NCBI RefSeq assembly: GCF_910596095.1
Contig: NC_056536.1
Span: forward strand, 14,216,791 to 14,280,790
Reading direction: 5' to 3'
Length of the DNA: 64,000 bases
Source of the DNA: Thunnus maccoyii
Lineage: Eukaryota; Chordata; Actinopteri; Scombriformes; Scombridae
Part shown: one piece after another, positions 12,850-25,800 of the stretch
How the letters are laid out: each line of letters opens with the position of its first letter
Position numbering within the stretch: position 1 is the stretch's first letter
The notes under the pieces: model-generated
Seen by the model: only the letters and a program-made list of their open reading frames with translations
Database searches by the model: none
What the model was told of the DNA's origin: nothing
Translations under genes and position numbers: made by a program

Positions 12850-14357
12850 ATATAATATTTGAGATGGTAACAGTTAATTGCTTTTGTAAATTGTACAAAA
12901 AAGAGAGGGTCATATTTTACATGTCAGATTTCATGCAAAATTTATGGCTGTATTATTTTTTATTGTGGCTTAGAACAATTCCTACACTAAAATTGTAGAA
13001 ATAGTTTGGGGTTTGGAGTTATTACACAAATATATTTCCACATCTATTAAATCTGCAGTCGTAAATGGCACATTGGAGGTAGAAACACAATTTCTAGACT
13101 CAGTGTGTCACCATCTTTATGAAACAACTTTTTTCATTGCTGCATATGAAATGGTAACACAGGTAAAACCCACATTCATAATTAACTTATTCTGCTTTGT
13201 ATTTGTTGCTAATTGAATATCTTTCTAGTTTATAGCCCCCCAAAAATTACATTTAATATTGAAAAATTATAAAAATTTGAATAAAAGTAATGTAGACAGT
13301 GTCATAATTAGATCTTTAAATCAAAACCATTTTAGTGATTTACAAATAAAAAGTACCTTAATTACTGAATTAAATCAGAATAAGGTTGTTGCATTAATGC
13401 TTTAAAAATATACTAATATACATATATATATATATAAATGTATTTTAACTCAACTTGGTGGTGCAAATCTGCAATGTTAAATAATTGTACATGTTTTAAA
13501 CAGTTGCCAGACAGACAGTGGTCCTTATTAATTCCTAGTCACAGGTTGGGGGAGATGCTTCAGTGACTTATCACAGGTCGTTAAACACGTCAGTAAGATA
13601 GGAAAGTAAATAAATCTGATGTTTACCTTGAATTCACTGAATGCTGCCGTTTGTTAACAGCAGCAGTTACAGTACATGTAGTCTGAAAGGTGGCTGCCTG
13701 TTGTACAATGAAACTGTGAACACACAAGATCAGAGCAGGTTAAAAAAAAGGCTTGTGGTTTTGATATGACTCTGACCTCATTGTTAATAATGAAAGCAAA
13801 GACGAGGCTGCCGCTGCATGCTGAGATAATGAAGTGTTCCCCGTGTGACCTCATGAACCTGATTTTCGATTCTTGCAGCAAACAAGACTCTGCGCTGGCT
13901 ACCGGCAGCATGGTTCTCAATCAGTCACACTACAATTACCACACGCTCTCACAGCCCTTCTGGCATGTGCGGCCATTGTTACATGTGTGTTTTTTACCAC
14001 TCACTGAGCAGTGGTGGTACAGCATGGAGTAGGTGCCGGCCACAATCAAATATCGACTTTCAAGCCGGGCCCCCACTCCCTATTAGTGAACTGATGGATT
14101 TTATGTGGTAAATTACATGCAGGTGACATATTCTGCTGTTTGAGCCAGTTCAAATACGTAGTGGTTTTTATAGTTGTGAAATAGATGACCAATCATGCAA
14201 CTGAGCAAAGACAAATTAAAACAAACAAAGAACAACATTTTGCATTAAAGAGAAGTTAGAGAGATGATCAGCTGTTTGTTGTGTGACTTATATATACTTA
14301 GACTTATATATCAGTACTTGCACCACAAAAATCTGCCTAGATGAATAGCACAAAGAT

Positions 14358-14413
<56 letters not shown>

Positions 14414-16100
14414 CTATTGCCCCGCTGTTTGAAATTTCCTGCCAGCAGTAATTATAGCAGTGGTTTGTCTCTGGGTAATAATCAAATGAAAGACTCACAG
14501 TAAAATGTGTAAATTCTTAAATAACCTATAAGAGTCCATAGAAAGCCCACACAGCCAGAGGGAAAGGCAAAGTTCAGTGTAGTTTCTAAACACTCTTCTC
14601 AACTACTTTCTCATCATCTTCCTGAACAGGATGAATAGGAGGTAATGACTCATAAATGTGCTTGTTTCACAGGTGCAAAAACATGAGTTAACATAAGTTC
14701 ACAGTACTGATTCAATTACAGGTGGAACATATAGGCCATGGTGATGACATATTTTTTTGCCCCTTTTGCTGTCGTGTACGTGTAAAAGACAGTTGAAGAG
14801 AAAAGCTCTTCAATGATGCATCCTCGTTTTTATTGTAAAAGACAATGCGAAATCCCCTGAAAACACCACTTGATGGTGAGTTACAGTTCCACGAATTTCA
14901 AAGCAATGTAATTACACGGTTCTTGCAACATTGCTCTGTCGCTCCCTTTAACGCTGCTGAACAGACAAAGGCTGCAGTGGGCTTGCTTGATTACAGTTCA
15001 TCACACAGCATCTTTCATTCGTACGTGCATTAAAAAGAGCCATATCAAAATGACAAATATGGAGGTTTACAACTTGTGGGTGAATAAACTAGATGACACA
15101 ACTACACTACACTAGAATAAAAGAAACAATCATTTTACAAAATGAAGAAAAATGTCAAAAGTGAAAAGATTTCTACTCTTCTCTCACTGCTCTCTACTCT
15201 GATGCCAATCAGTATCTATAATATAAACACAAAACAATTTAATGTGGATAGAGGTGCTGTCCACTCCTGACTTTATGCCCCAGAGCTCAAATGAGCATGC
15301 AGAGGAGCAACATCAAAGCTGATGCCTGCCGGCAAAGCATTTTATTTGCTTTCCTTTTGATCTGAAGGAGGGAGGAAAGGAGTGCTCGAGCCTAACTGTG
15401 TAATTCAAATTTAAATGTGACTTCATATGTGCCGGTGTTTAAAAATAACAAAGACCTGGTTTCGTTGATGCTCCTCACAGGAAAAAAACAACTTCAAAGT
15501 GAACCCATGACTACATAAATGCAGAGAATAATAGTAAACTTTTTGTTATGTGACCATATATGTTATGAATCCATCATGATATATGGTTCATCAAGTATAG
15601 CTATTTCATGTTGGATCATTTTTTCTTTATGTGCAAAAAAAGTGACTGAGAACAATTTCTGATAAATCAAAATTAGACTTGCAAATATTATACACAACCA
15701 CGCATTTCAATTCATGACAATCACATAAATTAAAATATTCTCGTCAAAGATCTTCATGTGCAAAATTAGGCTTTACTTAAAGTGACATTAATCAATATTT
15801 CAATGAATCAAATACTTAAAGTAAAAGGGATCATTATTCAACTTTGCAGTTCTACAGAGCTTTTTAGCCTATTTCAGCTCATTGTCTTGGTTTTATGGCC
15901 CACAAATTTACTGCATGGTTCACACCCACCACCTCATTAACAGCAGGCAGTTGTTTTCAGCAAATAAGGTCTAAACCTGCTGTGCGCTGCCTGCCCAGCA
16001 CCAAATGGCAGACAAATCTAGCGACTAGGTAGTGCCAAAACTGAATACCTAGAGAAAACCAGACAGCCCAAAACAGAACTATAGGAAGCAGTAGGTGAAT
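12850..16100. other. Intergenic DNA, no gene recognised
   Basis: AT-rich with many short A/T runs. No exons of a known family were recognised. It contains the TA microsatellite listed separately. Confidence 0.5.
14363..14411. repeat. (TA)n microsatellite
   Basis: An uninterrupted alternating TA run of about 49 bp. Confidence 0.95.
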
Positions 16101-16384
16101 GGATATTGGACTTACATTTGTCAGGTGGCCAAAATCGGGACTCTAAATTAATCCTAATGTTGCTCAGTTACTGCTTAATGATTTTCTCTAACATTTTAAG
16201 ATGGTTATGTAAAACAAGCTGTGTTGGTCAGTTTGTTTCAGAGTTCATCTGCCTTCTAGTGGATAAAAATCAATTAATGGAGCTTTAAACCTGCAGTGCG
16301 GAACTTTTACATATAATTGAATGATGTGTGTTACATCCAAGCCCTTGCCAATTGAGTTCACACAATGCTGATTAATGCTGCAAT

Positions 16385-16560
16385 CCAATGTACTTGGAAC
16401 TCGGAAAAAAACAACCTCCAACACAGAAAAGTGCAACAGAACGGTCATTCAAGTTGGAATTCCAAGTCAGAAACTCGAGCAAGATGGATCTTGCCCGAGT
16501 ATGCTGACAGAAACACACCTGACGTCACAGAAATATGGCAGCGCACACAGTGAACAGTAA
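16385..16560. repeat. Probable teleost interspersed repeat fragment
   Basis: The text AAACTCGAGCAAGATGGATC, CACACCTGACGTCACAG and AATATGGCAGCGCACACAGT resembles an abundant fish repeat I recall. GAACTCGG near the start and CCCGAGT further on hint at an internal inverted pairing. Class unknown. Confidence 0.4.
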
Positions 16561-16700
16561 GTTACCTTTTCATTAATTTTTACTTTATGTAGTGTTTGTG
16601 TTGTGAAATGTGCTGTAACAACTTTGTACTTGGCATTTCTATTTCCATTCACTTGATTTGTGTTTGATAGAAGTCTTTGTGAGCATGTAGGACTAGCCTA

Positions 16701-16855
16701 TTACCTTGCGAGGCAGCTGGATTCCCAAGATCATGACATCATGAGATCATGTGAGAATCCATATTTTCAGGCTTCAAGTTATGTGCTTGTGTCCGAATCA
16801 CTTGTGGTTTGGGCTAATCTCGTGATCTTGCAAATCCAGCTGCCTCACAAGGTAA
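16701..16855. mobile_element. Foldback MITE-like element
   Basis: The first 23 bases (16701-16723, TTACCTTGCGAGGCAGCTGG onward) pair with 16833-16855 with one mismatch. Imperfect pairing (AAGATCATGA against the inverted CGTGATCTTG) extends the arms to about 38 bp. The 155-bp unit is non-coding. A short TGATAGATGG tandem repeat follows at about 16861-16887. Confidence 0.65.
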
Positions 16856-17274
16856 GACCGTGATAGATGGTGATAGATGGTGATAGACACATGGTTCATC
16901 TATTCACCTACTAAGTATTTTTTGAAAGTGCCTGCCCATTTCCAAACAGTGTGCTAATCTGTTAAATCAGCTGTTGTAGTGTTGGGCAGGAATGAAACCC
17001 TGCATGTACATGGCCCTCCAAACATCAGTTTGCTGCAGGCATCCATGTTTTCCTGAGTAGATGCACTGGGACACATTTAGATTGGAAGTCAGGAATATTG
17101 AATCTGAACCATGGACTTTGGACTTGCAATGGATTGCAGCATATGCCTATTTCTGCCAGGTAAATCTCTCTGTATTTTGTAGTATCCTGGAGTTTTTAAT
17201 CTGATGTTGGGTTTGACATTCCTGTACTGGCCATATGAATGCATACTGTGCATGCTCTATGGGCAGAGCATGTG

Positions 17275-17520
17275 GACTAGAGACTTCCGCTGGCTGAGCA
17301 GCTAACTTCTGGTTAGCTTTCTGCTAACTTGAATAAAATAATGTGATCATGTGACTCTTCAAGACTTTCCAAATGTTATCGGACCGAATGGATCAAATTC
17401 TGATAGTGAAACGAGTCATTTCGTGGAAGTTGTATGATGCTCAAAACAGTTTATCCACCGTTTTGCAGCTGCAAGAGTAGCAATGAAGTAGGCTATGGTG
17501 AGCCTATGACGTAAACACGT
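17275..17520. repeat. Probable percomorph interspersed repeat fragment
   Basis: Phrases such as GACTTCCGCTGGCTGAGCAG, TCAAGACTTTCCAAATGTTA and GTGAGCCTATGACGTAAACA match a repeat I recall from several percomorph genomes. Neither ends nor class can be set by eye. Confidence 0.4.
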
Positions 17521-17529
17521 GTCAACAGT

Positions 17530-19470
17530 GTTTTGGTAATTATTCTAACAACCAGAAGGGGAAGACAGTCCCACACTCCAGCTTTAAGTGTCAAAGGCAT
17601 GTCTGAGAACCACATCACCTTGAGTGGTATTTAAGGTGTTTGCAGAGAGCAGCCTGACTAGTATATGTAGAGCATGTTTTCAAGTTGATTCTTTTATAGA
17701 ACAAACTTGACATACTACACATGCTCAAAATAATCTACAGTATGATGTACATTTATTCAATGTCCTGTTATTTAGAACATTACCTACAGATACATATTGT
17801 ACTTTTACCTTCATTGTAAGCTGTGTCAACCTCGCTGAATTCCACACAATCACTGTGTTTGTCTCTGCATTTCACAGGTGTGTCAGAACTCATTTTCATC
17901 CTTCACTAGTGAAAATTTAGAAGCGGTTAGCATCAAACAATCCCCTAAACTGACCTTGTTCAGTCAAGACAGGCCAAATTAACACCCAGTGCTCGGCTGA
18001 TGCTTCTGAGGAAAGGTGTGAACAGGCAGGTTGTGTGGCGATTCCCCACTGAAAGAAAGGTTGCGTCCCCCTCTGTGTACAACAGACACTATCAACAAAG
18101 AGTTATATTATGTTGACAAAATTGATTTACATAAAAGGGGCTGGGATGATCTTTTGAGATGAAATGTTTTACCGATTCAGGTTACTGCAGCTGACGTATC
18201 GTTAATAGAGTGTGTTGTGTTCTCAAAGCATGCACTGATTAAATGTGTACTCCAGTAAATTGAAAATATAAAACAACATTAATTTTACATCTTAGCTAAG
18301 AAAAAGGGGAAATATTCTATACACTTTATGAATTTTTGTTTAATACATCATACAGTGGGTGTACATGTTTTGTTTGAAAAATGGAGATGGAAGTTCTGTG
18401 CAGTTCATAGAAATGTACTTGTACTTTATTAACCCAGCGACTCTGGACACAGCGCCTGCAGCAGCCTTATTCATCTCTGTCAGCCAGGCTCAATTTGTTT
18501 AGTTGTGACATTTTAGATGGGTCGTATCCAGTGCACTGAACAAATGCAGTAAGGTTGACTAGCTGAGGCATTTTGAAATAAAAGAAATATGTAAGTAAAA
18601 AGGATTTTAAAATGCTCTCGGGAAAGGACATGCCCAGTAGAAATAATGGACCTGTCTCTCTGTGTACGTGGCAGGTTCGCATCAGTCTGTTGAGAGATCA
18701 TTAGTGCCTTTCAGAAGGACTCTCCTCTATTCAGCTGAAAGTTCTGTGATTTCTTGTCTTCGTGCTGTTGATCAATCGCTGCCTCCTGTTTTTTTTGTTT
18801 TGTTTTTGTTAAATCAAGATTTCAGTAAAGACTTGTTGGTGTTACCAGATTAACGGATACTGTTTCAGATTAAATAAATTCTTTTCATAGTTTTCAAAGG
18901 GATCATGAAGAGACACGTCATCAGGAATATTGATGTCTTTGACCGCTGAAAGCTGAGAATATTCTAAAACAACACACACAACACACAAGCTGAAGTGTCT
19001 CTGATGTATTTCTCCCAAAGAGTTCTCCTGTTTGGGAGCACCAACAGGAATGGAGAGATTGTTTTCCACAGGGCCTAATGATGCCTGATGGCTTATTCAG
19101 CCGCCCAGTGCCAGCACTAAAAGCTGATCATTATAGGGCCCTCTGCTCTTTCAGTGTTAAAGCCGTGGCTCAGAAAATGAGCTGTCACCAGCGTGAGGAA
19201 GGGATGCAGCACGTTGGTCCCTATAGTGACCTTGTTCATTCTGGATACTTTGGGAAGCAGGGCAGGTCTGTGGTGTTAAACAAGGTAAAGTAAAACACAG
19301 TGTTACATGTGAATACTGAAGCAAATCACTGGTTACATTCTTGCAGAAACATTTTTGCCATCATATCAGTTTAATATGAGATGTTTTAAACTAGTGTGCT
19401 ATGACGATGACAATTTCCCCCTGAAACTTTTTTTTTAGCAGTGAAAAAACAAAACTTTCTATACGAGTCT
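17530..19470. other. Intergenic DNA, no gene recognised
   Basis: No recognisable exon on either strand; short frames only. Confidence 0.5.
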
Positions 19471-19479
19471 TTACTTAAG

Positions 19480-19700
19480 CTAGCCGACATTTTGTGCAAA
19501 TGCTAACATCTGCAGACTAATGTGGTCACAATGACAATGCTAACATGCTAATGTTTAGCAGGTATAATGTTGACCATGTTCACCGTGTTAGCTTAATGTG
19601 TTAGCATGCTAACATTTGCTAATTAGAACTAAACACAAAGTACAGCTGGTGTGGATGAGAATGTCATTAGTTTTGCAGGTATAAATCAAAGTATTGGGCA
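19480..19700. repeat. Teleost interspersed repeat (GCTAACATGCTAA type)
   Basis: Contains GCTAACATGCTAATGTTTAG, TAGCATGCTAACATTTGCTA and AGTACAGCTGGTGTGGATGA, text I know from a very common fish repeat. A related block, about 29720-30240, and a fragment at 20275-20360 carry other sections of the same family. Confidence 0.6.
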
Positions 19701-19711
19701 TATTAAACATT

Positions 19712-19748
19712 TGTTCTAATGATGGAGTACCCCTCCATCATTAGAACA
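19712..19748. repeat. Perfect 16-bp stem hairpin with 5-nt loop
   Basis: Positions 19712-19727 (TGTTCTAATGATGGAG) are the exact reverse complement of 19733-19748, around the loop TACCC. It lies directly after the repeat block ending near 19700. Confidence 0.85.
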
Positions 19749-20274
19749 TCTCCATCTCCATCTTCTTGTGCCTTCAGTTGAATGTTTGAGCTTCATTGTA
19801 CAGAATGATGTATGTCAAGAGTTTGACACTACAAAGCTGTTTTCACATTCATCTGCTGAAGGGGGAAAGTTTCTCTGTGCTCACTGAAAATCTGAGTTTA
19901 AGGGGTGAGCCTACAAGCATGATTTGTGATATCAGAACTACTTTGGAGGCTAATCGTATGCAACTTATACAAATGTGGAAATTTGAAGCCTCCAGTGCAC
20001 ATATACTGAGAATGGACTTTACAGTGAAGTAGGAGACATCTGTTGTCCAGCAGTTCAACTTTTGAAATGAACAATATTTGCATATTCATTGATTCTGGAT
20101 TTTTCAATGAGAGAGAAGGAATAGGTAGAAATTTAAGGTTTTTAATAAGGTAATTGTACCTTCTTTGAGGAAAAAAACACATATTAGACACATATTATTA
20201 TTCCAAGCAGCGTATTTTTATATATTTTACATCATCTCTCTGATCTCTGGAGGAGATCTTTAAGGATTCACTAA

Positions 20275-20360
20275 ATTTATTACAATTTATCCTGAGGGGG
20301 ACATGACATTTAATGACCATCCATCCATTAATTGTTGAGGTATTTCAGTCTGGACCAAAG
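20275..20360. repeat. Fragment of common teleost repeat
   Basis: ACAATTTATCCTGAGGGGGA followed by ATCCATTAATTGTTGAGGTA matches an internal section of the same family as the block at 19480-19700. Confidence 0.5.
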
Positions 20361-22430
20361 TGCAGGACTGCCCATCCGACATTGCCATCCATAAAATAAA
20401 GAGATAGTTTATGAGAAAGTAAACTTCTAAGAGGAAGACAGGAAATGCATGAGGAGAAAGGGAGATGATATGCAACAAAGGTCCCGACTAGACCGCGATG
20501 AATATGGCCTAAGATAATCTAACTCATTTCAGAACGCTACGGATTATTATTTCATAAAGCCAGCTTTATCTGTGCTGATGACTCGTCACTATATTATACT
20601 GTGTATCTGACCAAAACATGAGCATCACATCTGAACAATGACATGCTGTTTTCCCTAGAACTGCCAAATAAATTGTACAATGTTCTGAATTAAAACAGCA
20701 GCAGAACATCATAAAAGTCCAAATATTATGGACGAGGGACTCTTTATATTTCCCATATGCTTTAATAGCTTTCTAGCCTAATTTGGCGAGGGCTATAACC
20801 ATTTTGATGGCAAATCCACCTAAAATTGCTCAGCAGGTTATATTCAGATTTTGCCAGTAAGGGCAATTTTACACTCATCAGACCTAAAAAATCAACAAGA
20901 TCAGTTCATATCCTGGATTGAATTAGAACACTATATCTCTGCAGTTTATACAGTGTCAGATGTAAAATGTTATTTTCACAATATGTATTTCATGTTCTCA
21001 TTTTACCTCTTTACTTCTACTTTACCTCTAAATGTTTCATACACAAACCACTGATAATTTAGCAGTGCAGAAGAGGCATCACAGTGTAGTGCGGAGTTGG
21101 GATTGCGGTACTTTTGGTGTCAATGCAAAACATGTACAGATTAATTGTTTTTTGCTTCGTTGACCAACTGAATGACTCTCTACACTGACAACTAATCTCA
21201 TGGCTTTATCTGTTTTGCCTCCTTCTGTGAGGATGTGTTGTCCAAGCAAATTATTGGTGTCTGTTTGTCTCAATGTTGTGAAGACCAAATTTCTAATCTG
21301 TCAGCCGGCTGTGAGCCTCAAAACTAATTTCCGCTTGGGTTATTATGATTAAAAACTGTTTAATTAAGAAAAATACTGTTTATTTTATACAGTCCTATAC
21401 ACTGTCATGTAGCCTCTATCTCTAACTTACTATTGCTGTATTATAGTCACTAAACATCTATCAGAGTAATATTTGATATCATGATAAAGTGGTGGGAATT
21501 GCCGTAACAGTTCATTAGTTTGGCTTTTACACTGAGCGTCAAACTCGTGACCGGGAGCCACTCATGTTGATAGTGCCATTAGAAGAATAGGATTGCAGGG
21601 AGGGAAGAAAGCACCACAAGATGATATTGACTGCCTTGTTTAAGCACTGCAGTGTCTTGTATGATGTGTGCAATATAGGTCTCTAATCACACGGGTGACG
21701 CTCCTGTGGTTACACCAGAACTGTTCTTGTTTGGTTCACACTTTGCACCTGTAATAGATTTGTTGCCACAGCAGCAGATGATGAGCTCAAGTAATGTTAT
21801 TTTCTCCCAGTATGTAGTACTGCTTATGACTATTTTCAGGACAATTGGCCCTTGTGGGATGGCAATACACCTGATTGCAGTTGCTCTAACAACATGAAAT
21901 CCCCTTATGTCAAATGGTCTGGTTGTGATATGGAGACACACACACATACACACGAAAAAAAGTGATGTGAGTCATTAAGATCCTAAATGTCACCACTGCA
22001 TTATGGGTGACAGTGATGGTTTTTGTTTATTAATGGCATGTGAAGTCCTCGCTGCTGCCAACAAGAGAGCCGCGCTGTTACTCATATTGGAAATCCATGT
22101 TTAATGTTCAGGCTGATCGTCATTTTTCTCGAGCCTAACAGACCTGAAAATGTGTAATCAATTATACAAGAAATAGAGTGGAGTTATTGAGTCATGGCCT
22201 GTCCACACTATTATATAATCTCATATCACTGACGTGGGTATGATCATGATGAGTCCATGTACTGTATTATGTTATTACAAGAAATATTCACTGTTGATCA
22301 CTTGCAGGCTCACCAAGAACTTAATAGAATCTAGTGTTGTTGTTTTTAAGGCATTTCCTGACTTTTGTGAAAACCATGTTACAAAAAGTGATCTTTTTGT
22401 AAGTAAAAAAATTCTCAGTTGGCCTTAAAT
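20360..22430. other. Intergenic DNA, no gene recognised
   Basis: No exon of a known family recognised. Small frames appear random. Confidence 0.5.
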
Positions 22431-22439
22431 TGTTTTGTA

Positions 22440-22800
22440 AAAGAGAGCTGTTTGGAACATAATGAATGAAAAAGCGCAGTGGCGGTGAGGCACCGTAATG
22501 AAGGAAAGGATTCAGGGGCGAGCGCAGCACCTGTGTGCCATTTCTCATCATTGCTTCCTCACACCAACGTCACTGACTGCTTTACTGCCTTATGGCAGTC
22601 CACTGAATTGCTAAAGCTGGGGTCTGTTTGAATTAGCAAGGAAATGACCGTATTTGTTATCTGTGGAAAAAAAGCCATGCCGGGCCAAACTGGAAGAGTA
22701 ATGGGCCTGACGTCAGGAATGAAATCCAGCACAAAAAGGCTCAGCATCAATTCATCAGGAGCCATTCTTGATCATTAGCATCAAGGGATGCTGGGAACCA
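22440..22800. promoter_or_regulatory. Candidate conserved regulatory island with a perfect CRE
   Basis: This block is richer in GC than its AT-rich flanks and free of simple repeats. It contains the palindrome CCTGACGTCAGG (22706-22717) with the full CRE consensus TGACGTCA at 22708-22715, and ends with the homeodomain-type text GATCATTAGCATCAAGG. It lies about 10 kb downstream of cort and 6 kb upstream of the masp2-like gene. A role as enhancer is inference only. Confidence 0.3.
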
Positions 22801-22809
22801 GGTGAGCAA

Positions 22810-25800
22810 TATATTTTACATTGTACATATGGCTTTAGCATTTGGGACACTTTGTTGTAAATCCACTATGGCTCTGTTACAATGTGCACTCATTGCAATG
22901 ATCCTTAAATTAAACAGTTCAACACTTGTTAATATATTTATATATGGATTATATTATTTATATGGATTTTTGAAGATATTTGATTCATGTTTTAAAAATT
23001 GTAGTTTTTTATGAATTTATTCAGGTGTATTGGGACAGTCTATCTGTAAACTTGGGTCACTGATCTAAATGATTTTTTAGGGGAATACATGAAATTCCAT
23101 ATAACCAAAATTCACTACATTTACTAAAAAGTTCACTTATTCAGTAAAAACATTTTGTAAAATTGTGCAACATTCACCAGCATACACCACCATCAGAAAA
23201 CAGATTCTTAGAACCATGAAAATATCTTGAAATGTATTTTTGTACATAAGCTTTTCAGCAGAGCTGATTATCAAATTAGTTAGTTGAACAATTCAGTTAA
23301 TGTTACTAAGTATTTAAGCCGATGGGAACTATTTTGTAGAACAATAAATGTAACTTTTTTTAATCGCTGAATATGACAGTCAAATTTAAATTATGGATTT
23401 AAATCAGCTCAAAACTTTCCCCATCCACAAATTTAATCCAGCAGGAGAAATGTTTGTTAGTCCATCCTGTTCTGTACTTTTCTGATACAAGCAGAACAAA
23501 CTCTAACTGACTTAATTAACATTTAATATTTATAAAAGTTTTTTTTCATAACGCCCTTGTTTTTCTCAAGTTGAATAACATTTTTTCTGATCATTTGGTC
23601 TGATTTGCCCCCTGTGTCTTCCCTGTGAACATTGATTATGTTCACCAAGATGACGGCACAAGTAGTATTCATTCTTTGCATTCATTGTTACATGAAAAGT
23701 ACTGTTGTGGCAAAACTTTAGTACAAAAAAACATTATTGCTGCTCACCATTTAAATAGCAAAACAAGTCAATTCTAAAAGTCCCATTTTTACTTGTGTAA
23801 TCTTCTCTGAAACCACTGTTTACATAAACTCTCGGTGGACAAGAACATGCAGAAAAATTGAAGTGAGTCTATAGCAAGAAATCACTATGAGAAACATTTC
23901 CAGGTGTATTTTTGTTTTGTGCCATTCACTGTATTCTCTGCGCCTACGCACACATTGAGCAAGAACAATGGCAGCGTTAATGGAAACATTAAACTAAACC
24001 TGCAGCTCCCTTCAGAACAAAGAAATGTTAATATATATTGACGACATTCAATCAATTCTGTTGCTTCACCCCATGAACATCTGGCCTCAAGGCTCAAGTC
24101 AATTATTTGAGGTTTGAAAGCAGAATGAAACCCCGGAACAGCCAGAAGCAACAACATTTGAAACCTATTTCCTTCTTCTATTCTGTGAATTAAAATGTGG
24201 ATGGTCCTGCCAGTGACATTTTACATTTCTGCACTGATTTGAAAGTTGTTGATTTAATTAACTGTAAATCAGACAAATGTATGAATGATTATCTGACACT
24301 AGGATACATTTTGGCCTGTGCTGCTTTTAAACCATCTGTTATTAGCAGCAGGTAGTGTGCTGTGGAAGCTGAAACTGTATCGTTTCTGCATGGCTACAGT
24401 GGACGAGCAAATTACAGTGGATTAACTCTATATTGTTCCTCAGTGTTCAGCTCAAGTGACACATCCCCACTTATTCCAGTCCTTAATTACAGTTTACAAC
24501 ATGTGGGTGGTTGAGACTGCTAGTGATTGCAGCCAGTGGAAAGGAGAAAAAGGATGAGAGTGAGGATTAAAATGGCAGAGAGATGTCACAGTGAGGGTAA
24601 ATACACTCACAAAGTGTATGTCTGGGAGTATAATTTGTTTCTTGCTCAGAGATACTGTATCAGGGCAAAACTGTGCCAGCAGGTTGTTGAGGTCACCAGA
24701 TTGATAGCAGAGAGATATGTAAATTATGCAAAATGAGTAGAAGAGAAGAAACCTTTCTCCCCCTTTGCCTTCTTCCAGCATCTGATACGACATTGATATG
24801 AAGCTCTCTCCCTGTATCTCCATCTCCATCTTTTGTTGACTCTCCTGCTACAAACGGTCGCTGTCTTTTCGTTTTTTTCAATTGATCTCAAGTGGCCTAT
24901 TCTTTATTCAATGACTGGCTGACTTCCTATAAGGAAGCACTTCAGTACTGCATGGTACAGCAAGCAGGTGAAGCACCGCTGCGAGGACAGCGTCTGTCTT
25001 GCGCACATGGACATTCAAGATTTGATCATGCTGAAATCGAAACGGCCTGTTCCTTGTGTCTCTGCATGCATGCTCAGCTGTATGTGTGTGTGTGTGTGTG
25101 TGCACGTGTTAGCTGTTTAAATTATCTATGGTACATGCACAAACACACCACTTAGGTTAGTCAGTATCTTGCAAATGTGCTTTGTTTATGACGCACGTGT
25201 GCAACACTTGCCCTAAATTTTAATTTATATCCTGAAGCTTTAAAACGAATGTTTGTGCTTTGAGGATGGGATTCGGAGTGGCTGGATTGAAGTCACATAT
25301 AATCAGGAGACATCTGCATTAAGCTCACATTCAGATTCTGGCTATTGCAGGTGCAAATGCAAAGTCTTTAGTGTTGCATCAAAAGATGTATCAGAAGTTT
25401 AAACAAAACTAAACAAAACTGGAGTTTAGGCTCTTTTAATGCATCCCAGTTCTGCTAAAAAAAAAAAACACACATTAAATGGGCAACAAATTAAAATGGA
25501 AAATCACATAATTTCTTTGAAGAAAAGTAGAACTAGAATTAGAAAACGATCTTCTGTGGTTGGAAATCAAAGCATTTAGATTTGAATGAATGGTGTCAAT
25601 CAGTGATCAGGTCTATAGTCTCATAGAAATTGTTTGAGGTATTACATCCATCCCAGTGAGTTTTACTGGAATTAAGGGCTTCCAGCTGTGACTCAGAAAA
25701 TGTCCTCACATCCCAGTCACATCACCATGGCTGCTGTCATGGTGTCAGCAGTCATTTCATTATTTACCGTCTATAGAGCAGCTCCAGATTTTGTCTTTAG

